Source: Pristionchus mayeri (Eukaryota; Nematoda; Chromadorea; Rhabditida; Neodiplogasteridae). From it: a DNA stretch of 64,000 bases. Below are positions 11,640-23,673 of the stretch, piece after piece (position 1 is the first letter of the stretch; every line of letters begins with the position of its first letter). The translations under genes were made by a program, and so were the position numbers. Below the pieces are notes generated by a model. It searched no databases, was not told where the DNA came from, and worked only from the letters and a program-made list of their open reading frames with translations. The stretch lies in contig BTRK01000006.1 of the NCBI GenBank assembly GCA_036245805.1, forward strand, positions 6,241,613 through 6,305,612. Direction: 5' to 3'.

Positions 11640-13200
11640 CGGTATTACGAATGCAATTACATCGTAGTGTTTCCCGTTCGTTGCTGTCCACCCTCATTTT
11701 TCCTTGATAAAACACAGTTGAACGTAATTTGTGAGCTCTCTCAAAACACAATAGAACACTTTCAACGGAAACGCTTCAAACCACGCAATTTCCTTTTTTA
11801 ACTAAATTAACTTTTCCGCTTCTTCCCTATTCTGCAATATTGTTACTTCCTTCCTTCTCCTTTTCCGCCGAGAAAAACGTTCCCTCGCGACCTCTTGTAA
11901 ATGCGTTTTAGCCGTAGTTTATGCTCCGGGCCCGACTTGACCTTTCACATAGTCGAACGGGTCTGACTCTCTGGCAAGAACTGTAAACACATCTCATGCA
12001 TTTTATGAACTGTAACTTTTTGGAAGAAGGTGACCAGAAGGTATCGTCCTCGTTGGCCAGAACAAATAATCACGCATCTACGATAAGACGTTACTTTGTT
12101 CTTAGATTCTTCGCGACTTATGCCAGCCACTCGAGTAGTGCGCATGATTTATCTACACTCTGCATACCCGACATAAATCGTGATTCCTGAAATTCGTTGA
12201 TCAATCAATTCGTACCATTGGTCACAGCTGCAAGAGCTACCCTCGACATTGCCAGTTGCTGTGGTATTTTAAAAAAATATATCAGCTAGGTTTCAGAGGC
12301 AATGTTTAATGCGAAATCCATCAAATGATTGATTCATTCATGGATAGGAATGGTAAACAAAATATTTCTCCAACAATTTCCTCATCTCGTGTTCAGAGCT
12401 CTCCCTGAAGCCGCATTTTCACTCTTTTTTTTGCATTGATCCAACATCACGGTGGTGCTCCAAGATTTGAAGATTCTGCTGTAGAATGAACGATAATTTA
12501 GATTGGGAAGACAATTGGGGACGATGTCCGATTTTCCGTACTCTCCAGTAACATTCGTCGTCTGGTCAGCTATCCTTCCCGTGTTCACTCCATTTCTCTT
12601 TCTCTCCTCTGTCATGCGAGAGAGTGCGCGAAATGAAGATACACATTCTTCTCCCCCTGCGCACTCTCCATTCCCCTCACTGTCTCACCTTCTATACCTA
12701 TTAAAGGTGGGACGCAGGTGGGAGGAGGGAAAGAGAGAGGGGGGGGGGGAGACCAATGCATTACCAATGTCAACTCTCATCAGTCTTGGCGCGCTTTTTC
12801 CACGTTTCCTGCCCCCGGGGCCGTATTGGCTTACCTGGTCATGTCGGACTCTGAATGTATACTGCAGCAGGAGGGCAATCTGCCTTCTTCGTTATTAGCT
12901 TGTTAAAATTTATTTTGCCTCTCCATAATGGATACAGTAGCATTAGGGCGAGTAAAGGGTAGTAATTTACAAGTTTTCCCCATCATTTTAGCTTACAATT
13001 ATGTTAGCAGCCTTATTTTAAGAGTAAATTCATTCACCTTGCCCGAACTCCTGTCCGAGAACCGCCATGTTGATATGATTAGTTTAAGATCGTCTCCATC
13101 TTTCCTTGCTGTCCTAGACTTTCTGATTAATTCCTCACCATGTCAGCCCGATAGACATGTAGGTCTTCGACATAGCTGAGGCTTCGCAAGGAATGAGTCT
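11640..13200. other. Intergenic stretch, no gene seen
   Basis: Contents are a diverged TAGGTTTCAGAGGC repeat near 12288, a half foldback at 12590-12650 (TGCGAGAGAGTGCGCGAAAT), and a run of 10 G at about 12740 in a purine-rich strand. No exon set could be assembled. Confidence 0.4.
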
Positions 13201-13379
13201 CTTCTGTCTGAACACTCTCTAGTAATTTAGACGGGAGAGATAACACGCATTATGCAGATTTAGTGCGAAGCCACCCCTAAATCTACCATCTCTTCTAGTC
13301 ATGATTTTACTGTAAATCCCTCTCCAATACCCCTTGTGATAGAAGCAATGACTATAAGTTTATCCCACAAAGATAATGA

Positions 13380-13830
13380 AATTGATCATTACCCGATCAT
13401 TGCTAAGTTCGGATAATGCGGCTAATGCGCCTCGGCACTCCTCATAATTATATTGATCATTGCTCAGCTCTCATGATTTTCTCCAATTTTCTCATAATGA
13501 TAATTGAACATTATCCACTCATTGGCTAGTTCGTGGGATAACATGGCTAATGCGCTTCATAACTTGCTTGATAATAAGGTTGATGATTGAGCGCTAAACC
13601 ATTTACCTTACTTTGATCCGTTCGAGGAGATACCGTACCTTCTCACTTCTCATCTCTTATCATTTACCATGTCTTATCATTTAGAGCTGATTGGAACAAC
13701 TGATCATACCCATTAGCTAATTGAGAATGCCTAATGGATTTGCTCCTTATCATATGGTTATCGTTATTATGTTGATCATTGAGCACTTGCTCGTCAGTAA
13801 TTTCTAAGGGTTCTGCATGCTCACCAGTTA
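13380..13830. repeat. Diverged tandem repeat, ~115-bp unit
   Basis: About 13385 and 13500 start units sharing the order TTGATCATTACCCGATCATT / TGCTAAGTTCG / GATAAYATGGCTAATGCGC / CTCATAATTA. A third, weaker unit with TTGATCATTGAGC lies near 13770. Identity between the first two is about 70 %. Confidence 0.5.
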
Positions 13831-13899
13831 TGATCACGCGGCTCTGAGGCGAGTAACACTTCTAGAATTAAATTCAATTTCTCACTCAAGGCGATTTAC

Positions 13900-14880
13900 A
13901 CGGGGATTGCTGCGTCTATTGCTTATGCGGAGATAATCTTCGAACTGAATATTATCTGGCTTTCGGTCAGCAATAGTGTTGTCTCATCCCACGATTTACC
14001 ATTAATTCATCAATGATTGCTTCCTCCATTTTCTCTGCTCTCAGAAAATCATGAATGCATATCGTACGGCATTCTTTTAGTGAAATCGTATAAAATCTTT
14101 TAGTCTCTTGTATTTTCTTCATCACTTCATTTTCTAGTGGAATTCGATATCAAATGTGTGACGTTCAATAGGCAAATCCGTTCAAAGCTACCGATGTTTT
14201 ATTGTTGTTGCCTTTCTCTTTCATCATTCCATCTCGCCCATTGCAGCTGGCATAATCCAGCAGACAACTTATGGCTTCTTCCTGTTATCTAGGCGGTTGC
14301 GCGTAAACTTCCGTGTTTTCTCTCAGAAAGTCCCTCCTCCTGCAAGGGTTTGACATTTCGTCAGGCGCATGTACTTATAGTCTAGATACTAGGAAGCGAG
14401 TTACGTCAGTTTCCTCGAACGTCGGTGAAATCTAAAATGTTGCCGTCCAAGTCAAGATCTGAGATCCAGGCTTGAGTGTTTTGAGCGGTTTTCGGCCAAC
14501 TTTGTGTCAAAATGAAACGACTCGAGTGGTTTTCGCTCTCTAAATCCGCCACGCGTAGGTGTACCCGTTCCCAGATTATTCAATTATTCACGTCAGGCAG
14601 TAGTGCTCAGGCAAGGTTTGCCATATTATTCGTAAGCTGCGCTTCACCAATGCGGTTCGATGGCTATCCTGAGATGATCACTAGGGATTTCAATACATGT
14701 ACGCTTATTTTCGGGTATCTTTCAAATGCGCTAGATAGCTGAAAAGCTCGTGAGCCATGAAGCATGCCCGAAAGGCTTTCATGAGATCATCACACCATCG
14801 AGTCTTGAATCTCCCGAAACACATTGGTGAAGAACTCTAAATCGGCCACTCGTTGTGTACCCATTCTAAGGATGACTTCA
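13900..14880. other. Intergenic stretch, no feature recognised
   Basis: No exon set, hairpin or mobile-element end was found apart from short open frames without family resemblance. Confidence 0.4.
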
Positions 14881-14887
14881 CATCACA

Positions 14888-14955
14888 TGACTCTCTTCAT
14901 TCTGCGTGCTCTCTCGTTAGTTAGGCGGGTGAGAGAGCACGCAAAATGAAGAGAT
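14888..14955. repeat. GAGAGAGC foldback, well-preserved copy
   Basis: TGACTCTCTTCATTCTGCGT, GCTCTCTCG, loop, then GAGAGAGCACGCAAAATGAA and GAGAT. The arms pair over about 28 bases with few mismatches. Confidence 0.85.
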
Positions 14956-15466
14956 CCGAAACCATTCTTAGCCTGTTCCCAGCTTATCCTCTCAGCTTGA
15001 AATACCCAAATACGCGTATACTTGGTCATGCTTAGACATCACCGGCGCTCATGTGGGCGAACTTTGACGACACGTCCTTTCTTTTTTTCTCACCACGTGT
15101 TTGACATTCCGAGAGTTCCGGGAGCCATTGTCAGAGCAAACCTCTATGTTTGTTTCGCCTTTTGAGGACTCCAACGCGAGGATAAATAATTTTCGTCAGC
15201 TGCTATTCTTTGTTTCGAATTTCGAGAGTTCGAGGGCTGCCGATTTTCCCAAGCGAAAAGGCAATGTGGGAAATTTAGGAATTGCTCTCTCTCACCCCTG
15301 CTCTATCCATCTCTCACATTCTAATAAGGCGAAGTGCTTTTTTTCGAGGAGGGTGGAGGGGCAAATTTCAATTTCGAACTTGACCCCCCTAACCTCTCGC
15401 CTCAGCGCGTCTATCAAACTCAATTGCGTGTTCTCGTCGAATTTGCGTGACTGAAAGTGCCTCAAT

Positions 15467-15555
15467 GAGCAATCGTCTCTCTTCAGTTTGCACGCTCTCT
15501 CATCTCCCTGACCGGCGAGAGAGCTTGCAAACTGAAGAGAGTCAGACCATTTCTC
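15467..15555. repeat. GAGAGAGC foldback, best-preserved copy
   Basis: The order is GAGCAAT, TCTCTCTTCAGTTTGCACG, CTCTCTCATC, TCCCTGACC, GGCGAGAGAGCTTGCAAACT, GAAGAGAGTCAGACCAT. The core arms pair over about 25 bases around a loop of roughly 12 bases. The flanking GAGCAAT and GACCATTTCTC suggest an outer inverted repeat, complete as GAGCAAT/ATTGCTC in the copy at 21525-21630. Confidence 0.88.
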
Positions 15556-15689
15556 GACTCAATTTCTCCCCCCGTTTCCGTCTGAAATGAGGCCCGAAAT
15601 TGAAGTTTATCGGCCTCGTTGTGTTTTTTTTTCGCCGTAATTATTGTCGATCCTTCATTTTGGGTAGTCGACAGAGGGTAATCTTTGGT

Positions 15690-15830
15690 CAGAGTGACGA
15701 GGGAGTGGGGAAACTGAAGAGGGCATGGGAGATTCATATTATTGCTCTCTCACTAGCCGGAGCGGGCGAGATAGTAGGTGGAAAAGAGAGGGCGAGATAG
15801 TACGTGAAATAGAGAGAGAGAGCGGAGGTC
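15690..15830. repeat. Decayed foldback remnants
   Basis: Repeated GGCGAGATAGTAGGTG and GGCGAGATAGTACGTG blocks, each followed by GAAAKAGAGAG, are partial diverged right arms of the GAGAGAGC family. Confidence 0.5.
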
Positions 15831-15879
15831 CTTGGTTCACCCGCCCTCTCTTCGTCTACGTAGCCAGTCGGGCTCAAAC

Positions 15880-16180
15880 ATGGATTCGAATTTCCACCTG
15901 GGTACCCGTAATGAGAGGCTCAGTTTTCTGGCGGTGTCTGGTTGGTCAGAGATCATTGAATCAGATTGTTTTTAAATGTCTACTTCATATTGAAATCTGC
16001 AATTGAGACGCACGTTTTCATTACACGCGCATCAATGTATTCATTCGTGCGGGCATTTAGCTCCATAATATCTGCTAATATATACTTCCTAAATCTACGC
16101 CATCTAGGTATCGACTCGAATTTCCATCCGCGTACTCATAATGAGAGGCTCCCAGAGTTCTGGCGTTGTGTAGTAGGCGT
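15880..16180. repeat. Direct repeat, ~70 bp, two copies
   Basis: About 15882-15950 and 16108-16175 share CGAATTTCCACCTGGGTAC or its relative, ATGAGAGGCTC and TTCTGGCG in the same order, 226 bp apart. Confidence 0.65.
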
Positions 16181-16419
16181 AGTGTCGAAGGTGTTGCTAA
16201 GGTCGACTTTGCTGTTTCCATCTCTGTCTGCCTAGTGTAGGCATTGTATCACAGTTTGCATTTGACCGGTCTCTAAGTCTCCGCTCAGAGTAAGAGCACC
16301 TGGAGCGTCTCCATAGGAGTGATGATCAGATAGCATATTTCCCATGCATCTACCACCTCGAAATAGAAGTCGTTTTCCCACGCCTGGAGTAGCAGCGCGG
16401 TAATGTTTCACTGCTGGCT

Positions 16420-17170
16420 CGTTTTCACGGAAATGACACGGAAACGCTCTTCTTGTTCAATATCCTTGTTTGCGCATCGCACGTTCGCCTCGCCTAACGT
16501 TTGGTGCTTCTGCAGTTATATGGATGCTTAAAACATCCATAAGTGCCACTTTGACGTTGCCGCAAGATGATGTTTTGGGCGATTGAGACTAGAGAGATTC
16601 CACTAGTGAGGTTCAAATATTTCACTGATTGCTTTTTTTAAAGGAAATGACACGGAAACCATCTTCTTCCGCAATATCCTTGTTTGCGCATCGTTTCCCA
16701 CCTCGCTTTTGGTGCTTCGGCAGCTCTATGGTGCTTAAAATATCCAAAAATGTCACGTTTCCTATACCTAATCGTTGTTCCTTCAGCTGATGTTTTAGTT
16801 GAAAGAAACTCGAGTGATAATGTTTCCCTACGTGTTAGCTTTCCTATACGAAGACCTCTTTTTTTCTTGTTCAACAGATTTGTTTACGCAAAGTTTCTCA
16901 CCTCACTTTGGAGGCAACTTTATGCGTTAAAACATCTATGATGAGGGTCGTGTTCTAGAAGGAGTAATCGTCGGACTCTCTACAGTTTACACGCTCTCTC
17001 GTCTATCTGACTGGCGAGAGAGCGTCAGACCATTGCTCGCTAGAAGACTACCAGTGTTCTACACACGTTTCGCTGCTGTCCATCATGGTCGTCGAAGGGG
17101 GCCCTTGTTCTTGTTCAATATCTTGTTTGTGCATAGCACGTTTCTTTTCTCACCTCTTCGCACATTTTGG
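16420..17170. repeat. Diverged tandem array, ~200-245-bp units, four copies
   Basis: The block TTGTTCAATATCCTTGTTTG plus CGCATCG recurs near 16452, 16665, 16866 and 17110. Each is followed by a CACCTCG-like block and then a TTAAAACATCCA-like block. The first two also share GGAAATGACACGGAAAC. Identity falls from about 80 % to about 60 %. No open frame persists across units. Confidence 0.65.
16973..17038. repeat. GAGAGAGC foldback with deleted right arm
   Basis: GGACTCTCTACAGTTTACAC, GCTCTCTCG, CTGACTGGCGAGAGAGCG, then directly TCAGACCATTGCTCG. The stretch TGCAAACTGAAGAGAG of the right arm is missing. Confidence 0.8.
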
Positions 17171-17399
17171 TTGCGAGGCGTCCATGTTTAGAAACATCAC
17201 GAGCGCGCTCTGCCTTTGTTTGCTACTTTGTGCCGTATTGCATTGCTCGTTTTGGCGCTTCTGAGATAGCACTCTTATTCATATTCCTATGTATGCACCT
17301 GATCAGTGTTTCTCGAACATCTACGATAGAAGTACGTGCTTTGCAAGCCTACTTCCTAATCGGTGTCTGTCTGCCTACTTCATAATCGGTGTCTGCAAA

Positions 17400-19600
17400 C
17401 TTTAGTAAGTGGCAGTTTCACTGCATCCAGTCTATGTTCTTCGAACTGTTGTTGTAAGAGACTAGAGATCACTTCTGAACAGCGTCCCGAAAATATTAAA
17501 TCTTCGTTTTCTTCCGAAATCAACTAACAATTCATCAGTTTATTTCCTAGAAATATCGTCTCTCGCGTGTATTATCATGTTTGCGTTTCTCAGAAGTCGC
17601 TATTTTCACCTGTTGCTTCCTTAAAAACACCAGTGATTTCTAATCACTTTCTTCGTGTAAGGTATTCCTCGCGGAGTTGATACAATAATGATTCCAAGAT
17701 CACAGTTTACTTGCGTATGTGCTTCTCAGAGGTTTGCTGTTTCCACCTGCTTCTCTCGCATACAATCAACAATGATCTTTCTCTTGGTTCTTCACGGCAG
17801 TTTATCGATATCCCTTATCCTCTTTTGCGAAAGCGTGGTCCCAATGGGTCCAAATCAACTGCCAATTCACCGACCAGCCATCCTCCCACCCTCTCAAATC
17901 TTTTCGCACTTCGCTTCATTTTCTCTCTGCAACTCTCCCCGGTCTGAGAGCCGAGAGAGAGCGCAAAATGAGAAACGCAGAAAATTCCACCCTCTCTAAT
18001 CGTCTTTCTCCAGACAGCTTTTCGTCACGGCTTTGTCGTGAAAGTTCTCCTATCCCTTCCTCCTCCACACAGACAATCTCGTTGGGATGCGCGATTATCT
18101 CTCAATCGTGCCTACTCTCTCGCAGGTTAGAGTAGATAAAAGATTGAACTGAGAGAGAGAAATAGAGAGCGGAAGACCCCTCTTTCTGTCTTTGTGCGCG
18201 TGCAGCTAATCCCCGCGTTGGCGTTATTTGGTGGGGAGATCAAAGGTCAGCTTCTGCTTGATGCAGCTCTATCCTCTAGTGCAGCGTTATTAATTCACTC
18301 ACTTAGTTCTTCTGAAACAATTGTTCTAGATTCTGGAGAGATTGTGAATTGAATATTCAGTCTATGGTGATGGACAATTGCGATACGCCGGCGGTTGTGG
18401 CAATAGTCTATCTTTGAAACCTATTCTAACTGCGACTTTTCTCAGAATCGCCGATGCCTATTGGGTAGAGTTCGAGAAACGATTGCGGTCGAGAAAGGAG
18501 ATGACATGAATAGACCATTTCGACAACTCGGCAATATAGGGCTCATCGTTGTTTCAGTCTGAAAAATCTAGCCTCCACGATTCATCAATGTCAAAATTGT
18601 AAAAGAACAATAACGTATTTCCTACTAAAGTTCAGGCTATAGCGAAATATCTTGTGACACTCGGAATGTTCTTTGAATGAAACATGAGAGCTGACAACGC
18701 GATACATTTGTTTTCAGCTTCCCGAGCGCATTCCCTGATGTATCCGCATTAAACATTTCCTTGATTTTTCGAAAGTCAAAATCTTTTCCACAACGAGCGA
18801 GGTTTTCTCGCCAAAGATCTAAACTGCTCCAAAAAGTTGAATTAGGTTTCAAAGTGGGTATTTTGCGTCAACCTCCTTCTAATCGCAATGCTTGCTTGCT
18901 GCCAGTTGAACGAATTCAGAACCGTGTCGTGAAAGTTTATCCTGTTCCCGCGTGCTCTCGAAATGTATAAACAGACCTTCCCGATCCTGGCATCTAATGA
19001 ATGCTCATCCCGCGGTTCCATTATCCCTTTCCCGCCAGCCCTTCTCGAATCTCATTCCCTGCTCCCATCTCGAGCGTGTCGCTTTCCACGAATCGCTGCA
19101 CCCGCAATGGTTGCTTTAAGCATCACGGAATGGTCTCTGGTATTCTCTGGATCGAACGAATAGCGTGCTGTAACTTATTTTCATCTTCTTCATCCGCGGA
19201 ATTCCAGAAATGTTCATACGTGTCGTGTATTCCTTGTAAACGAGCGATTTCTGAAACCTCATTTCTGACAGTTTACTGTGAATTCGCTATCATCAACTGT
19301 GTAAACATGCTATCTCCTGGGGTCTTTCACTGTTTCCTGCGCTCCTATCTGTGCCTTAGAAAATCTAATCCTAATGGTTCTCTACAGAGAGTTCAAGCAA
19401 AGGGAAGAGTGACCCTCAGCATTGTTAGACCATAAACGACACATAATAGCGAGTCCACTTCGAAATTGTCCAAAACATCTCCAATATTCTCAAATTTCGA
19501 CTCAAAATTGGCCCGCCGCTCTGTCTTTCGCTCTATTTGATCTCCCTATAAATACATTCATGCTTTGTAGCCATGTTGTAGCCTCGGCTGTTGACATCCT
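17400..19600. other. Intergenic stretch, no gene seen
   Basis: It includes a weak foldback near 17930-17975 and a left-end remnant of MITE family B at 18466 (TAGAGTTCGAGAAACGAT). No multi-exon gene could be assembled on either strand. Confidence 0.4.
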
Positions 19601-19619
19601 CCCACGTCTCTATGGCCGC

Positions 19620-20180
19620 TTTTTATGTTATTTCCGCGCATTTGGTAGCCGCGAATTGTAGTGCGTGTAACCATACTAAATGTAGTTGTTCCGCGAAATG
19701 GAACAATTGTCAGTTGTGGCAAAACCGACATGCATTATCAAAAGCCAGCTTTGAGCGTTTGAACATAATTTGCTCATTTACTATAATGCTGGGCTAGCGT
19801 AGGTTGGCTCCTCCCATGCCCCTCTCTGCAATTTCCGATCATTTCATAGCCGCGAATTGTAGTGCATGTAACCATACGATATGTAAAGTTGTTTCAGCGA
19901 TTGTGGTTTCACCGATATCATACGCAGAAGTCAGATTTGAGCGTTCAAGCATCAGTACCATGCTGCTCTCGTCTTTGTTATTTCTGCGCATTTGGCATAA
20001 CTGCGAATTGTAGTGTGCATGGGTTTTGCGTAGCCTTACACGTTTGCCTTTTACTTCTGAAATGTATCCTGAGCAATGATCTAACGCATTCAATTTAGTT
20101 GATTCTCTCTCGCCAGTTTTTATTTCCACGCATTTGGTAGCCGCAAAGTGTAGTGCGTACGCTTTCGAGATTGTGTGAAG
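19620..20180. repeat. Diverged tandem array, 140-200-bp units, four copies
   Basis: The block TTTCCGCGCATTTGGTAGCC followed by GCGAATTGTAGTGCGTG recurs near 19630, 19832, 19980 and 20120. Units one and two also share GTAACCATAC and TTTGAGCGTT downstream. It ends about 1.25 kb upstream of the intact Clc-like gene. No coding signal. Confidence 0.75.
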
Positions 20181-20850
20181 CAACGATATTAAATAAGTTC
20201 TTCTATACCACTTCTTCCCTTTTCCAAATTCCTTAAACGCTCCAAGCTCTATATACACATTTGCGGAACATTATGATTTCCACATTGTCTTTGAATTCTT
20301 TGAAGAGTTCTTTGGCAAATGATGATTGCACTCTGATTTCTACGAAATGCAGCCTGTATGCCAGAGTTGCGCATTTGCACAATACTTGGTCAATGATTAT
20401 CCGGCTGCAATCTCACGAATCTGTCAGATTTCCTAGAAAGTCTATTATCCCACTCGATAGCATAATCTGCCAATCGTGAGAAAATATGCAATAGATTGTG
20501 TGGGAAGCAGACCTATGCATTTCCTCTCTCTCTTCACCATTTGTAGAAGGTGCACAATTGATAGCAATTTTGGAAGTAATTTTAATATTGCCCTGATGCA
20601 ATCGGCGAATATTGAAAATCACCGGCGGCCGTGGATTTATTACATTATTGAAACATATTATCAGTCTGCGGTCTCTCTCTATCTCTCATATCGTCCGGCG
20701 CATAATGAAGACAATTCTTTCTGGCGATGCCATCTCTATATCATACACACCCTGCAAAGGTTCCGGGTTCTGTTGATACGCGTGTACCCTTTGGATCTCA
20801 GCTTCTTGCTACGTAGATAATCTAATGAATATTGTTTTCTCGCTCTGCTC

Positions 20851-20920
20851 TAACTCTCTCACTTCCGCGTGCTCTCTCGCTCTGTCTAACAAGCGAGAGA
20901 GCACGCGAAATTAAGAGGTC
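20851..20920. repeat. GAGAGAGC foldback, copy
   Basis: CTCTCTCACTTCCGCGTGCT, CTCTCGCTCTGTC, loop, GCGAGAGAGCACGCGAAAT, TAAGAG. A near-perfect inner stem of about 20 bases. Confidence 0.82.
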
Positions 20921-21430
20921 GTATGTTTTCAGATATCATATTTTGCTAGTTGGCATTGCGTGTAGTTTACCATTGCGATGACCATTACCGATCTTACGCG
21001 GAAAACACAGGCGTCCATGCGAACAGAGCATTACCGTAGACTTTGTCACGCTCATTTCTCGAATGTTCTCATCACATGAGCATGCCATGTTTTCCAGTGT
21101 TCTAATATCACGATGCGCATTCATTACGTCATTATAGTAGGCTGTGTCGTGTCACGCGCATCTCTCGAATACGGTAGCGTTCTCGTCATGTCATGACCAT
21201 ACATTAGTCTATGAATATCGCGAGCATAGATGTGAAGTCGGACTAAAGCTTCGCTACGCTGACATCGTGTATTGCACCGTATTCTCAACTACCGTATTCT
21301 TATCCGCTATCGAACCTTTCATCCATCATTACCGTCTCTTTTTTCATGATTTCGGCATTTCCGCAATCGCAATTACCGAATTATGTCAGTTCCCGATAAC
21401 GTGGCGTATTCAAGCTACCGTAATCTCAGA

Positions 21431-23632
21431 ATGTCCGGATACGCCCGCTACCGAACCGTCCTGCTCCTATCTCTGGTCCTCATAGTAGCTGGTGAGTCTT
21501 CGTCGCTTCAGATTACAAACTCTCGAGCAATCATTTGACTCTCTTCAATTTGTATGCTCTCTCGTCTCTCTGACCGGCGAGAGATGTGTGCAAAACGATG
21601 TGCAAACTGAAGAGAGTCAGACCATTGCTCTCCCTCTGACTGTCCTTATAAACAATTCTTAATGGAGATACTTGTATTGGGCACTAGCTCGGATGAGAAC
21701 CATGACGTCATGCCGCATTTGATATAACGTCATATCGTTCTCATCCGACCCAGTGCCCTTTCATAAAGTGTGATCTGTAATGGTCGAAATAGATGAAGGG
21801 ATGCTGGAAAAGTAGTGAGAAAATTTCAAATTTCTAAATATTCAAATTTCAGGATTACTACTTACAGCCTTCTCGCTCTTCTCGCCGTTGTGGCAGGTGC
21901 GAATTATGTATTTAAAATAAATATAAATGTTTGATATTTAAATATTCTTAGAGCCTGTAGGACATATTTAGAAGGTCAGTGAGTGTGGAATTAGAACATT
22001 AGAAGAATATTGCATGTTTTAGCGAGTCTCAAAAATTTTGAAAATTGTTGGAGTTAAAAATATATGTTTCAATGATTTAGTATTGTTATTTGTGATGTGT
22101 TTCGCTCAATATCTTGTGAGCATGAGAGTAAAATGTGAACAAAAAACAAATAGCGGACCGTATTTTTTGCGCAAGAGAATGCATCAAAAAGTAAAAGATC
22201 GCATCAAAGATTACTCGCAAGATTCGGTCGCGTGCAATTTCCCCCGTGTTAAAATGCGATTACAAAAGCGAACACAAATGACTCTGTTCACACAGCAACA
22301 TTTTGCGTGGAAAGTTACAATTAGTAGATGAGACGTTCTCAATGTGCCGTGTCTAGAAAGACGGAAGCTACAACATCAAATTCATAAATGATAAGTATAG
22401 TATTTAAATTATTCTCAGACTGCCGAGTTGGGCGACATGGACACGATTCATGAGCACGGCCTGTGGAGGTGACTTTAATTAATTGATTTAATTTAGTGCA
22501 ATTAATTGTTGATACGTAATTATGATAATTTGAAGGGACTGCGTGGTCTCCTCAGCTCATCTCATCCCGATCCCACTGAATGACGAAGAAGGAAAACCGG
22601 TGGAGCACTCACCCTGCCGATCCAAGGTTTGTTTTTTTTTGTTTTTTTTTTGTTAGGTTAGATCAGGGTGTGTAGAAAAAGGTTCCCACCACAAACAAAA
22701 ACAATAACAACAATATCAACCAAATTCAGTTCGATGACTCGGTGATGAAGGAGATCCGCGAGTCCATGGACAGTGACGACAAGAACAGCAAGGAGATCCA
22801 GCTGCACACTTTCCTGCGTGAGTGAAAATTTAGTCTCTAAAGCGATATTTTGTGTTTAAAATCTGGAATTAGCCGATGCGGCCTTCTGCGAGAGATTTGA
22901 TTTAGCATATAGTTGAATACAATGTGCAAAATATCTAAACTTACCCCAATTTTTTGAATAAAATTGGGGTAAGTTTAGATATCAGAGTTCCAAATATTTC
23001 TGCATTTCAGCCCAGCACAAGGCGGTACTCTTCTTCGGTGTATTTACCTTTCTGTTCGGACTCATCGGCATTGTGATTGGTAATTTGACATTCCGCAAAT
23101 TAGAACATGATCTAGCCATGGAGTTCCCAAACTGCACAATCCAAAATATACAACGATAAGTTCAAAGATCGAACTTTCTTCCATTCAGGTATCTGCTCTC
23201 CCTGCTTCCCTCCCAACTCCCTTCTCTATGTCGTTGCCATCTTCATGACGAGTGAGCGATTTTTTTCCATTTTTAACATTTGTGATGAACAGTCGCATTA
23301 TTCGAGTACCTTATTTTAATTGCGATATATTATTTTTACCCAGCGACGTGTCGCAACTATCATTTATCTTGAAACTCCGCAGAATTTATCGAACCTCTGA
23401 TAGATAACTAAGAAAATAATATAAACATGCATAATAACTATGATTAATTCAGTTAATCGCAAAAAATACAATTTCAAACATCTATCACTTTAAGGCGCCT
23501 GCTCCCTTCTCGCTGACATCATCTTCCTCTACGCAGCGCAGAAACCCGACAACCAGGCGATCGTCGTCGACAATATCGTATATCCCGTGAGCGTTACTCT
23601 GCTTCCAAAATATCCCCGAATTTGCTGAAACA

Positions 23633-23673
<41 letters not shown>

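Noticed and set aside
1484..12370. GTTTCA words as piRNA promoter (Ruby-type) motifs
   Set aside because: The recurrent word is TATGTTTCAG or TTTCAGCGG, not CTGTTTCA, and it is embedded in longer repeated blocks, so repeat origin explains it better.
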